The position numbers were made by a program, and so were the translations under genes. From an uncultured bacterium (GTDB lineage Bacteria > Bacteroidota > Bacteroidia > Chitinophagales > CAIODY01): DNA of 13,175 bases. A model generated the notes under the pieces. That model searched no databases. It was not told the origin of the DNA and saw only the letters and a program-made list of their open reading frames with translations. The DNA lies in assembly GCA_903871715.1 (NCBI GenBank), contig CAIQHW010000496.1, forward strand, positions 1-13,175, read 5' to 3'. Positions 1 through 8,787 of this stretch are shown here, in pieces (the stretch's first letter is position 1; every line of letters starts with the position of its first letter).

Positions 1-1
1 A

Positions 2-3000
2 CATACTTCGACTGGCACTTATGACTCATCTAAATGGACTGAAAGTACAAGTACGATTGCTAATGGTTGTGCGGGCCCTTGGACTCCAGTCATTTCAATT
101 CCCTATGGTTCGCACCAAGGCAATGCAAACGCTTCTTTTGGATTACAAACTTATGGTGCAGGCTATTATCAGCTTTGTTTAAAAGTTTATCATGGCAATC
201 AAACCAGCACTTATTGTCAATGCGTAGTAATTCAGCGCCCCTCGCCAATAGCTAATTTTACTGCAACCCCGAATATTGGGTGTGATGTGGTGAATACCAC
301 ATTTATTCCAGCCGACCCGAAAACTGTTCCTCCATATACTTTCATTTGGTCGCTGGGTGGCGGAACTAATGACACTGTAAGATGTAATGGCACACCTGGT
401 GTGGGTTGTGGTAGTGCATCGCATACATATTTTTGCGACCCAATTACACACAATCCTAACAACGGTATTTTTTTGGTTGTTGTAGATGGCAATGGCTGCG
501 CTGTAATTGATTCATTCAGAACTGCACAAACTGCAGTAAAGGTTTATTGTTCACCACAAGGATTAATTAATGTAACTGCAGGCAATACTTGTGTTGCACC
601 ACAAACAATTAATTTAACGGCAAGCCCAGCAAATTGCACCTATACTTGGTGGATTCCTACTCTCCCTGGAAATGGATATCCTTCCACACCTACTATTTCA
701 GCAAGCACAACCAATCCACAATCTCACTTATTTCCTTTAGTTGGGTGCTATGATATTAAAATGTTGGTTTATCAACAAATGCAAACCAATCCAGTATTTG
801 GTTGTTCCAATACGGATTCAACAACAAATGCTGTTTGCTTGCAAGGCATTTGTACCAATCCGATACCTTCCATTTCGGTATCACCATCCACGGTTTGCAC
901 TGGTTCACCTTTTCAGGTTACACTTAATTCTTGTGGCACATTACCACCAAGTTCTTGTTGCATTACTGCAAATATTATTGCCACTCCTGTTGTAGGGTCG
1001 CCACCTTGCGCCGTACCTATTGTTTTGGGTCCACTTTCAAGTTGTATAAACAATGGTACAGGTTTTTTTAGCATTCCTTCTACTTGTTTAGTAGCAGTTA
1101 ATTACATAATTTCTATTCAAGGAGATTCGATTTATAACAGTTGTAGCAACTGTGGTGTTGGGGGAATAACATCCTCAGTAACCATTACGGTAAACCCATC
1201 GCCTTCAGCCGCAATAAATTTATGTTCGGGTTATTTAAATAGTTATTGTGCTCAAAGTCATGCCTTCTGTTTTCAAACACCAATTGTAAGCCAAAACCTA
1301 CCAGGTTATAGTCAGGAATGGTATAATACTCCAACTTATACTGGTACACCATTATCTGCTACAACTACTTGCAATACTACCTTTTCTGGATTTGGTAGCC
1401 ATATTGTTTATTTGAAAGTGTGTCAAAGTATTGCAAATGGTGGTTGTTGTGCTTATAACTCAGATACAATTTCGTTAACGCAACCTTATGGTGATATTAC
1501 TTTCAATGCACTAAGAGGATGTGGTTCTGTTAGTGATACTTTTAAATGTACAACCACTAATGATAGTCTTTACAAATGGTTTATTTGGGATTCAGCAGGA
1601 TTAACTGTTAGCACTTTTAACGGCACTATTGGTTCTAAAATATTTCACCGTTTTAATGGATTTTACCAAAAAGATACCTGTTATTCAGTTTGGTTGCTTC
1701 ACGTTACAAAAGCTATTGGTGGTGTATCATGTTTTGATACGATTAAGAAAAAAAATCTAATTACAATTGGGCACACGATTCATCCTAAATTTACCATTTC
1801 CAGCAATACAATTTGTTTAAAAAGACAAAGTAGTCAATCTGCCCCAACTGCCTGTTTATACGTTTATCCCGATTCTTCCTTACATCTTACGCCAGACGCC
1901 CATCACCCTTTGAGTAAGTGCAGTAGTATTGCATGTAAATGGTATTTTACAAAAGCAGGTAAACTCCCTATTTATGTTTCTTCTTCAAAATGCGATACGG
2001 ATAAAATCTGCTTTTCAGATACTGGAAAATACATTGCCCATTTTATAATCACCGATAATGATTGTGTTGATACTTTAACCTTGCATGATACTATCTGCGT
2101 AAAAGGGATTGAAGCATTTCTAATAGACTCACTTCACTGTTCTTCTGGGGCTGCATTTTCACCTATTGTAACTTACAAACCAAGGGTAAAATACTATAAT
2201 TGTGGTGCTCCATTGCCGATTAACGACTCTTTCAAAATACATATTTGGGAACCCAACAATACTCCTGGTAGTTTTTTATTAGATGGTATGTATGCACCTA
2301 ATAAAATCCCAAGCCGTTTTGATGTTACTTACTTGGGAGGTACCTATTTGGTTTGTATGAGTATATATGATAAACTGCATTTGCTCTGTGATGTTGATAC
2401 GGTTTGTGAAAATGTAATTGTTTATCCAGTAACTGCCACAATAACTGCAAATCAGATAAATGGAGGAACATCAACAAATGTATGTAGAGATGGTACAAGC
2501 AATTTATGGAGTTTTTCAGCATCTGGTTCTACTCCAAATAATCCTTTTGAACCTGTAATTAAATGGAGTTGGGGTGATGGTTCAAGAGACACTACTGGAT
2601 TAAATGTACGCCATTTATTTGATAGTTGTGGTATATTTCAAGTTACATTGCATTATGCCAATGCCTCGGGTTCCTGCTTCGATGATACACATCTTACTGT
2701 AGCAGTTCATGATATTCAAGATTCCTCAGGACATCATGTGCCCGACAAATTAATTCATGCTTCTGCACCAACTTCAGGCTGCACAAAGTGTGTAAACTTT
2801 ACTTTAAAGGCAGTTTTTTGTCACACAATTATTTCTCACACTGTAATTAATTTTGGTGATGGCACTAGCAAAACCATTTGGGGACCTTGGACGACCATTC
2901 AGCACTGTTACACAACAGTACCACAAAACCCATTCTTTATCATTTATGATACTTTTGGTTGCCATACTTTTAGCAGTGGGCTACAAACTTATTTTAGTCC

Positions 3001-6000
3001 ATTTCCCAGCCTTACTGCAGTTGGTGCAAACTATACAGGGTTGCCGAGTTCAAATGGGTTTATTGATACGGTTTTGTGCAAAGGAACACAAATAACTTTT
3101 CAATCGGCTTCTACTGGATATGTAACGGCTACTAGTTGGTCGCTCACTAAGTTTTCTGATGGATGTCATGGCTCACCAAAATTAGCTCAAAGTAACGGTT
3201 CTTTTTTATCAAGCAATCAAATATTTGATTCAACAGGCTACTACTATCTGCACTTAAACGTTAGTAATTATTACACTGATTCGGCTGGACATAAATGCCA
3301 ATCAGATACTTGCACATTGATTCATATTCAGAATCCGGTAGCTTGTTTCACAGCACCAGACACTTTTAATTGCCCAGGCAGTTTTGGAACCATTCTGAAT
3401 TGTTCGTATGGCGCATACGATAACTTAGTGGTGAGTGTAGCTTTGCCACCTCCATCAACTACAACATTTGTTTACAACTACTCTAATACAGGAACCACTA
3501 CCATACCAAGTTCCATTCAACTTCCATTTGGTTATGTCGGTGCTTACACCATCAATTGGGCAATTACGAGCCAATTAGGGTGCTCAAGTACTGCGGCATC
3601 AAAAATTGTTTATGTTAAAGGTCCTCATGGTAAATTTAATGCCCTTAGCCACTTTGCATGCAAAGGTGATTCCGTTTATTTTAATGATAGTACCAACTCC
3701 ATTACAGGTATTTTTGCCTATTGGGGTGGAGATGGTTATTCGCAAATTCCTTACGATACCAGTGGGAAAGGAGCTTATCATTTTGGACATGCATTTAATC
3801 AATGCGGTCATAAAATTGTAGCTGCCTATATTTCAGATGGAACTTGCGTTTATCCTTTAAATGATACTGTGAATGTTGATTGCCCAAAAGCTAACTTTGC
3901 CAGAATACCACTGAATAGCAATTTTTGTGGAAGTGCGGTGGTGCATTTGACTGATTCTTCATTATCGTCTTATCCTTTTATATACGGGGTAAATATAACC
4001 AGCTATCATTGGGATATTATAGATTCAGCATCTAATAGCATTGTTCAGTCTTTCAACTCACAAAATCCAACGGTTACCATTAACACATTAGGCACTTATT
4101 CAGTAAAATTGAAAATACAAACCAGTTTGGGTTGTACCGATTCCATGACTCAAAATTTTGTCATTAGAATTTACCCATTCCCTACTGCTCAATTTACCAA
4201 TTCACCTGATACTATTTGCATTGGAAACTGTATTCAATTTACCAATACTTCTATTAACCCCGATGCTCCGCAAGGAATGCATTATCAGTGGTATTTTGAC
4301 TGGACAAATAATACTATGAGTAGTACACAACAATCACCTCAAAATTGTTTTAATACTGCTGGAATCTTTAGTGCTGTTTTGATTGATACTTCTTATCACG
4401 GATGCATTGATACAAGCATTTCTAAAAATGTAGTAGTATTACCTAACATTGTTCCTAACTTTACTTTAATTGATACCGTATTTTGTTCAACCAGCATTAA
4501 TTTAACAATGACTAATACATCAATACCTTCTGTTGGATTAACTTATTGCTGGAATTTTGGCGACTCCATATTAAATACCTGTCAATCATCTTCTAGCAAC
4601 CCATCGCATACCTTTACACTCCCTTCTGGTCAAGGCAACATTTGTTATACCATTAAATTAATAGCTACTAATAGTGTTGGTTGTAAAGATAGCGTAACTA
4701 AACAAATTTGCTTATATGCTCATCCTACAGCTGGATTGAATATAACCAATATTTCGGGCTGTGCTCCATTGAACACAGGTAGTGTATTTGATGCTTCTTC
4801 AGTTTCGTCGCCAACTTTTATTAACAATCATGTATTAAATTGGGGCGATGGTTCTCCTGATTTAATTACCACTGGTTTACCAGATGGTAATTCGCATAGT
4901 TATCCTACGCCAGGTATTTACCCAATTACTTATATTGTTACTACAAATAAATTTTGTACAGATACATTCCGCACCAATTTAACTTGTTATGCCAATCCTG
5001 AAGCTTGTGCTGGCAACGATACTTTGGTGTGTGCCAATCAACCAGTTACTTTAGGTTGTTCAAATTTGGATATGGTAAATAATACATTCACTTGGTATCA
5101 ACCAGCTGGTTTATCAGTTTACACTATTGCACACCCTATAATTGCCGCTTCGAGTGATAAAACTTACTACTTAACCGTATTAAGCAATGTTGGTAGTTGC
5201 CAAGCAGAAGATAGTGTTAAAATACATGTAATTCCTTTAGTTTCACCCAATGGCGGTGGCGATACTACCATTTGTGTAGGTAGTTCGGCTAATCTTTATG
5301 TACATGGTGGTATTAGATACACTTGGACAGATGCATTTCATACTGTTATTTCAAGAGACTCAATGGTAACCGTTACTCCTGGAGCAACTTCTTATTACAA
5401 TGCATTAGTAGTAGGACATTGTGATAGCGTTAGTGTAACAGTAGGTGTGCAAGTAATTTTGCCGCAAAGTATCGTGATGGATAGAGATTTAAATGGTATT
5501 GTTGCTGGTAGACCTATAAGAATACCGAACATAGTTCCACCTGGAACAGCTGTAGTCTCATGGTCTCCGAACTATAATATTAGCTGCACAAATTGTTTAG
5601 ACCCCACATTTTCTCCTGATGTTACTACCACTTATCATGTAACAGTTACCAACGGCTATGGCTGCGTAGATTCGCAAGATATTACCATCCATGTATTATG
5701 TGATGCTACTAACGCAGTGTATGTCCCCAATGCATTTACACCCGGTGTAGATGGTATCAACAGCAGATTTTATGTACAAGGAACTGGTGTTAAAGAGTTA
5801 GTTTATTTAAAAATCTTTAACCGTTGGGGTGGTATGGTTTTTAATTCAGAGCATACAGGAATTAACAACCCAAGTTTAGGCTGGGATGGAAATTTTAATG
5901 GCAAGCCAATGAGTAGTGATGTATTTATGTATCAATTAGAAGTGCTGTGCGCTAATGGCAATACTTTCCCTATCACTGGCACTCTATCATTAATTAGATA

Positions 6001-6001
6001 A
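2..6001 (+). CDS. Giant PKD-repeat surface protein with CHU_C (type IX secretion, type B) sorting domain; 5'-truncated by window
   Basis: Frame 2 is open from base 2, so the gene starts upstream of the window; 1999 residues are visible before TAA at 5999-6001. The first ATG in frame (287) is internal and should not be taken as the start. PKD-like beta-sandwich signatures recur: WGDGS near 2569, NFGDGT near 2849, WGGDGY near 3722, WNFGDS near 4550 and NWGDGS near 4841. The last ~95 residues (about 5717-5998) match the CHU_C / gliding-motility C-terminal family: VPNAFTPG, IFNRWGGMVF, GWDGNFNGKP and a final GTLSLIR. This family carries proteins through the outer membrane by the type IX secretion system, so I infer a cell-surface or secreted product, perhaps an adhesin. 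The entry box is slightly degenerate (FTPGVDGINS against the usual FTPNGDGIND). It is very Ser/Thr/Asn-rich and cysteine-rich, with about 27 Cys in the ~400 residues encoded by 287-1480. No catalytic domain is recognised in the visible part. Confidence 0.9.
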   Translation, partial: HTSTGTYDSSKWTESTSTIANGCAGPWTPVISIPYGSHQGNANASFGLQTYGAGYYQLCLKVYHGNQTSTYCQCVVIQRPSPIANFTATPNIGCDVVNTTFIPADPKTVPPYTFIWSLGGGTNDTVRCNGTPGVGCGSASHTYFCDPITHNPNNGIFLVVVDGNGCAVIDSFRTAQTAVKVYCSPQGLINVTAGNTCVAPQTINLTASPANCTYTWWIPTLPGNGYPSTPTISASTTNPQSHLFPLVGCYDIKMLVYQQMQTNPVFGCSNTDSTTNAVCLQGICTNPIPSISVSPSTVCTGSPFQVTLNSCGTLPPSSCCITANIIATPVVGSPPCAVPIVLGPLSSCINNGTGFFSIPSTCLVAVNYIISIQGDSIYNSCSNCGVGGITSSVTITVNPSPSAAINLCSGYLNSYCAQSHAFCFQTPIVSQNLPGYSQEWYNTPTYTGTPLSATTTCNTTFSGFGSHIVYLKVCQSIANGGCCAYNSDTISLTQPYGDITFNALRGCGSVSDTFKCTTTNDSLYKWFIWDSAGLTVSTFNGTIGSKIFHRFNGFYQKDTCYSVWLLHVTKAIGGVSCFDTIKKKNLITIGHTIHPKFTISSNTICLKRQSSQSAPTACLYVYPDSSLHLTPDAHHPLSKCSSIACKWYFTKAGKLPIYVSSSKCDTDKICFSDTGKYIAHFIITDNDCVDTLTLHDTICVKGIEAFLIDSLHCSSGAAFSPIVTYKPRVKYYNCGAPLPINDSFKIHIWEPNNTPGSFLLDGMYAPNKIPSRFDVTYLGGTYLVCMSIYDKLHLLCDVDTVCENVIVYPVTATITANQINGGTSTNVCRDGTSNLWSFSASGSTPNNPFEPVIKWSWGDGSRDTTGLNVRHLFDSCGIFQVTLHYANASGSCFDDTHLTVAVHDIQDSSGHHVPDKLIHASAPTSGCTKCVNFTLKAVFCHTIISHTVINFGDGTSKTIWGPWTTIQHCYTTVPQNPFFIIYDTFGCHTFSSGLQTYFSPFPSLTAVGANYTGLPSSNGFIDTVLCKGTQITFQSASTGYVTATSWSLTKFSDGCHGSPKLAQSNGSFLSSNQIFDSTGYYYLHLNVSNYYTDSAGHKCQSDTCTLIHIQNPVACFTAPDTFNCPGSFGTILNCSYGAYDNLVVSVALPPPSTTTFVYNYSNTGTTTIPSSIQLPFGYVGAYTINWAITSQLGCSSTAASKIVYVKGPHGKFNALSHFACKGDSVYFNDSTNSITGIFAYWGGDGYSQIPYDTSGKGAYHFGHAFNQCGHKIVAAYISDGTCVYPLNDTVNVDCPKANFARIPLNSNFCGSAVVHLTDSSLSSYPFIYGVNITSYHWDIIDSASNSIVQSFNSQNPTVTINTLGTYSVKLKIQTSLGCTDSMTQNFVIRIYPFPTAQFTNSPDTICIGNCIQFTNTSINPDAPQGMHYQWYFDWTNNTMSSTQQSPQNCFNTAGIFSAVLIDTSYHGCIDTSISKNVVVLPNIVPNFTLIDTVFCSTSINLTMTNTSIPSVGLTYCWNFGDSILNTCQSSSSNPSHTFTLPSGQGNICYTIKLIATNSVGCKDSVTKQICLYAHPTAGLNITNISGCAPLNTGSVFDASSVSSPTFINNHVLNWGDGSPDLITTGLPDGNSHSYPTPGIYPITYIVTTNKFCTDTFRTNLTCYANPEACAGNDTLVCANQPVTLGCSNLDMVNNTFTWYQPAGLSVYTIAHPIIAASSDKTYYLTVLSNVGSCQAEDSVKIHVIPLVSPNGGGDTTICVGSSANLYVHGGIRYTWTDAFHTVISRDSMVTVTPGATSYYNALVVGHCDSVSVTVGVQVILPQSIVMDRDLNGIVAGRPIRIPNIVPPGTAVVSWSPNYNISCTNCLDPTFSPDVTTTYHVTVTNGYGCVDSQDITIHVLCDATNAVYVPNAFTPGVDGINSRFYVQGTGVKELVYLKIFNRWGGMVFNSEHTGINNPSLGWDGNFNGKPMSSDVFMYQLEVLCANGNTFPITGTLSLIR

Positions 6002-6020
6002 TCCAAAGTTTTCAAAGCAT

Positions 6021-6059
6021 AAAAAAGCAGCGAATGAAATTTTCATTCGCTGCTTTTTT
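6021..6059. terminator. Bidirectional intrinsic terminator between convergent genes
   Basis: Bases 6021-6039 and 6041-6059 are perfect reverse complements (19 bp, centre at 6040). The GC-richer core GCAGCG/CGCTGC is flanked by A6 on the left and T6 on the right, so each strand ends its hairpin in a U-run. It lies 20 bp after the stop of the surface-protein gene and 17 bp after the glutamate dehydrogenase stop on the other strand, and so should terminate both. Confidence 0.9.
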
Positions 6060-6075
6060 AGTTTAATTTATTGCT

Positions 6076-7512
6076 TTATGGGAAAATACCCAATTGCAAA
6101 TAGCTTTCGCCAATTTTATTGATAGCATTCACAAAAGCAGCTGTACGCATATCATCAATCTTTTTGTGTGCTTTATATACTTCTCTAATTTCATGGAATG
6201 AGCCAATCATAGTATCTTCCAAGCCACTATATACTAGATCAACTTCATCTGGTCCGTGCGCAATCACCGCTCTTTCAGCAGCAGATACTTTTTTGCCAGT
6301 CATTTCTTCTACTGTTTTCAACATCGCATTATGGTTGTTTTCTTGAAAACGTTTTTCCATTCTGCCATAACGAACGTGGCTCAAATTTTTCAACCATTCA
6401 AAATAAGAAACCGTTACACCACCTGCATTTAAATACATATCAGGAATTACGACTGCACCTTTTTTAATCAAAATTTCATCAGCTTCGGGCGTTAAAGGTC
6501 CGTTGGCAGCTTCGCCAATTATTTTAGCTTTTATTTTGCCAGCATTATTAATATCAATTACATTTTCCAATGCAGCAGGAATTAAAATATCGCAATCAGC
6601 TTCTAATACATCACTTGCTTTTTTAGTAGTTTTGGTTGCGCCTTTATAATTTAAAATAGAACCAGTTTCTTGTTTGCATTTAAATACTGCATCTACATCC
6701 AATCCTTTTGGGTTGTAGATAGTTCCTTCCATTTCACTTAATGCCACTAAAATAGCACCATGCTTTTGGAAGAAATAAGCAGCATGATAACCTACATTAC
6801 CTAAACCTTGTACAGCCACACGTTTGCCTTCGATGCCTGTAGTCAAACCTAATTTTTTCATATCCTCAGGCACGTTACATAATTCACGAACGCCATAGAA
6901 TACACCTAAACCTGTAGCTTCTTTTCTGCCACGAACACCTCCCTGAGAAATTGCTTTACCAGTAATACAACCAGCAGCATCAATTTCACCAGGTTTCATG
7001 GAAGTGTAAGTATCTAAAATCCAGCCCATTTCACGTTCGCCTGAACCGTAATCAGGAGCAGGAACATCAGTACCAGGTCCGATGAAATTTTTCTTAATCA
7101 ACTCAGCCGCATAACGACGGGTGATTCTTTCCAATTCATCTACTGTATATTTTTTAGGATCGATTTTGATACCACCTTTACCACCACCAAACGGTACATT
7201 CACTGTAGCACATTTGTAAGTCATTAAAGAAGCCAAAGCCATCACTTCATCCTGATTAACCCCCATGCTATAACGGATACCACCTTTACAGGGCAATTTA
7301 TGGTGGGAGTGTTGAACACGATACGCTTCAATTACTTCAATTTTTCCGCCGATTTTAACAGGAAAACGCATTTGGTAAACACTGTTACAAGCTTTTATTT
7401 GCTCCAATAAACCTTGTTCGTAATTAGTGAATTTTGCTGCTTTATCAAACGAACTTTCAACACTTTGAAAAAAGCTATACTCTGCATATGCATTAGTAGA
7501 TTTCTTTGCCAT
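6076..7512 (-). CDS. gdhA: Glutamate dehydrogenase (Glu/Leu/Phe/Val dehydrogenase family)
   Basis: A 478-residue cytoplasmic enzyme that reversibly converts glutamate plus NAD(P)+ to 2-oxoglutarate and ammonia, linking nitrogen assimilation to the TCA cycle. All expected family residues are visible: substrate lysines in KGGIR (K76) and MTYK (K100), the catalytic lysine in PFGGGKGG (K112), the catalytic aspartate in TDVPAPD (D149), and the C-terminal GGVTVSYFEW block (S369). The Rossmann motif GLGNVG (236-241) starts the nucleotide domain. The second strand of that fold ends in an acidic residue (ALSE, E260), which in this family tends to favour NAD+, but this is only a hint. Length is at the upper end for the hexameric type. 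It begins 10 nt after the CcmD-like gene's stop and is probably co-transcribed from the promoter at 7811-7780. The Glu/Leu/Phe/Val family also contains amino-acid dehydrogenases of other specificity; the K76/K100/S369 set favours glutamate. Confidence 0.92.
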   Translation of the reverse strand: MAKKSTNAYAEYSFFQSVESSFDKAAKFTNYEQGLLEQIKACNSVYQMRFPVKIGGKIEVIEAYRVQHSHHKLPCKGGIRYSMGVNQDEVMALASLMTYKCATVNVPFGGGKGGIKIDPKKYTVDELERITRRYAAELIKKNFIGPGTDVPAPDYGSGEREMGWILDTYTSMKPGEIDAAGCITGKAISQGGVRGRKEATGLGVFYGVRELCNVPEDMKKLGLTTGIEGKRVAVQGLGNVGYHAAYFFQKHGAILVALSEMEGTIYNPKGLDVDAVFKCKQETGSILNYKGATKTTKKASDVLEADCDILIPAALENVIDINNAGKIKAKIIGEAANGPLTPEADEILIKKGAVVIPDMYLNAGGVTVSYFEWLKNLSHVRYGRMEKRFQENNHNAMLKTVEEMTGKKVSAAERAVIAHGPDEVDLVYSGLEDTMIGSFHEIREVYKAHKKIDDMRTAAFVNAINKIGESYLQLGIFP

Positions 7513-7522
7513 AAAATTTTAG

Positions 7523-7753
7523 TTATTGTTTTTTATCTTGATTAAGTTGTTTTTCGATAGCGGTTACTTTTCTGTCAATGGAAAAAAGGAAAATAAATAA
7601 GCCCAATAAAATAATAACCAACACGGTTACTACTACCCAAATTTTCCCATCATTGCGCATGGCATCAGCCATGTCAGCTGCTGCAGCGTTCTTTGAAAAC
7701 AAAGCTGCTATGATGAATGCAGCTATAAGTTTAATTCGCTTGGAAGATTTCAA
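7523..7753 (-). CDS. CcmD-family small membrane protein (TTG start)
   Basis: A 76-residue protein. Residues 1-25 form a basic then hydrophobic segment ending in small residues (KNAAAA), resembling a signal peptide. After MADAMRNDGKIW come one membrane helix (about 38-58), then a basic, charged, helix-prone tail (DRKVTAIEKQLNQDKK). This order, an MADxMR-DGKI lead-in, one helix and xDRK-xxxIEKQL, is that of the Bacteroidota CcmD-like family, which is thought to work with the haem exporter for cytochrome c maturation. The start must be TTG at 7753-7751, because a TAA lies six bases upstream in frame and no ATG occurs before the signal-like segment. The alternative is ATG at 7672 (M28), which would remove that segment. 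No other ccm gene is visible; the only partner is the dehydrogenase 10 nt downstream. Family assignment is from recall of the pattern, not a search. Confidence 0.72.
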   Translation of the reverse strand: MKSSKRIKLIAAFIIAALFSKNAAAADMADAMRNDGKIWVVVTVLVIILLGLFIFLFSIDRKVTAIEKQLNQDKKQ

Positions 7754-7779
7754 TCTTTAATTTTTTAAAATTGAGGTCG

Positions 7780-7811
7780 CAAACGTACAGCAATTTTGTG
7801 AATTGTGCAAA
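7780..7811 (-). promoter_or_regulatory. Promoter of the ccmD-like/gdhA unit
   Basis: Read on the minus strand, TTTG (7811-7808) is followed after 20 nt by TACGTTTG (7787-7780), an exact match to the Bacteroidota -33/-7 consensus TTTG...TAnnTTTG. The predicted start is near 7773, giving a leader of about 20 nt before the TTG codon at 7753, which independently supports that start. Confidence 0.65.
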
Positions 7812-7851
7812 TACTTGTTGAATGTTAATGCACATAGTATTGTGCAAATAA

Positions 7852-7883
7852 AAAGCTGCAATTTTTTTAAAAATTGCAGCTTT
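7852..7883 (-). terminator. Intrinsic terminator of the exbB-exbD-exbD-tonB operon
   Basis: Bases 7852-7866 and 7869-7883 are perfect reverse complements (15 bp, 2-nt loop as drawn; the AT-rich top would open in practice), with core GCTGCAA/TTGCAGC. On the minus strand the stem is followed by a run of Ts interrupted by one A (TTTTTATTT). It starts 27 bp after the tonB stop and separates this operon from the next promoter at 7811-7780. Confidence 0.82.
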
Positions 7884-7909
7884 CTAAACTACCTAATTAA
7901 TAAACTTAT

Positions 7910-8707
7910 CTATTGTAATGTAAAATCAATAGGCAGAGTAAATTGTACCTGAACTGCCTTGCCATTTTGCTTTCCAGGATTCCAAGGCTTCATTTTCTTC
8001 ACTACATCTACAGCTGCTTGTCCACAACCATCCCCAATATCACGAACCACTTTCAAGTCTCTAATACCACCATTTTCATCTACAACAAAAGTCAACACCA
8101 CTTTTCCTTCTGTTTGATTATCTCTTGCCCTAGATGGATATTTTAGATTATCACGAATAAAGTCCATCATAGCATCTTCACCACCAGGATAAGCAGGCAT
8201 TTGCTGAACAAACGTAAAAACTTTATTTTCAGTACCTGTCTCTTTACCAGCGTTGGGGTCAACCTCAATTTTATCTACACCATCATCTGTACCTTTTTTG
8301 GTTTCGTTACTCACTTGCACTTTCACCATTTCTTCCTGCTTTGGTGGGTCTTCGTGCACCTCTTCATCTTTTTTAATTACTGGCGGCACAAATTTAATGG
8401 TTGACTTCACTGGCGGCGGTGGCGGTGGCGGAGGAGGCGGAGGAGTTTTGTCAATGGGTGGCGGTGGTTTTAAATCTTTCATTTCCATCACTACCATTTT
8501 TGGTTTTGCAGTTTCTAATGATGGGCTAATTAATTTCCATAACACTGGTCCACCTAACAAAACAATAAACGTTATTAACGCAATGATAAAACTTTTGCGC
8601 ACATTTTTTTCGTACAACTGACGCAACAAATATGCGCCGTAGCTTTTATTTCTGCCTTCAAAAACCAAATCGTCCCATGATGCGGTTTGTATTTTACTTA
8701 GTTCCAT
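7910..8707 (-). CDS. tonB: Energy transducer TonB
   Basis: A 265-residue periplasm-spanning protein that transmits proton-motive force from ExbB/ExbD to TonB-dependent outer-membrane receptors. The N-terminus carries the Bacteroidota-specific cytoplasmic lead (DDLVFEGRNKSYGAYLLR, 12-29), followed by one membrane helix (about 39-58). Next comes a proline-rich linker with eleven consecutive prolines (89-99, encoded at 8411-8443), then a charged Lys/Glu segment (112-165). The C-terminal TonB domain (about 170-265) has the typical PAYPGGEDAMMDFIRDNLKYP opening, a GKVVLTFVVDENG strand pair and a PWNPGKQNGKAVQVQFTLPI ending. It is the last gene of the operon, 80 bp after the second exbD and just before the terminator. 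The poly-proline coding run is a GGN-type repeat on the plus strand and may vary in length between strains. Confidence 0.95.
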   Translation of the reverse strand: MELSKIQTASWDDLVFEGRNKSYGAYLLRQLYEKNVRKSFIIALITFIVLLGGPVLWKLISPSLETAKPKMVVMEMKDLKPPPPIDKTPPPPPPPPPPPVKSTIKFVPPVIKKDEEVHEDPPKQEEMVKVQVSNETKKGTDDGVDKIEVDPNAGKETGTENKVFTFVQQMPAYPGGEDAMMDFIRDNLKYPSRARDNQTEGKVVLTFVVDENGGIRDLKVVRDIGDGCGQAAVDVVKKMKPWNPGKQNGKAVQVQFTLPIDFTLQ

Positions 8708-8787
8708 TTTTGTTTGACATTTTTTTTGTTTTAAAAAATCAATTCAACCTAAATATTGATGCTCCACTTTTTTATTTCCACAAATTA

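Noticed and set aside
287..6001. Treating ATG 287 as the start of the giant surface protein
   Set aside because: The same frame is open to the window edge with the same Cys/Ser/Thr-rich character from base 2, so 287 is an internal methionine.
8253..8621. Plus-strand frame with a poly-glycine run inside tonB
   Set aside because: It is the antisense shadow of the TonB proline tract; tonB itself is unambiguous.
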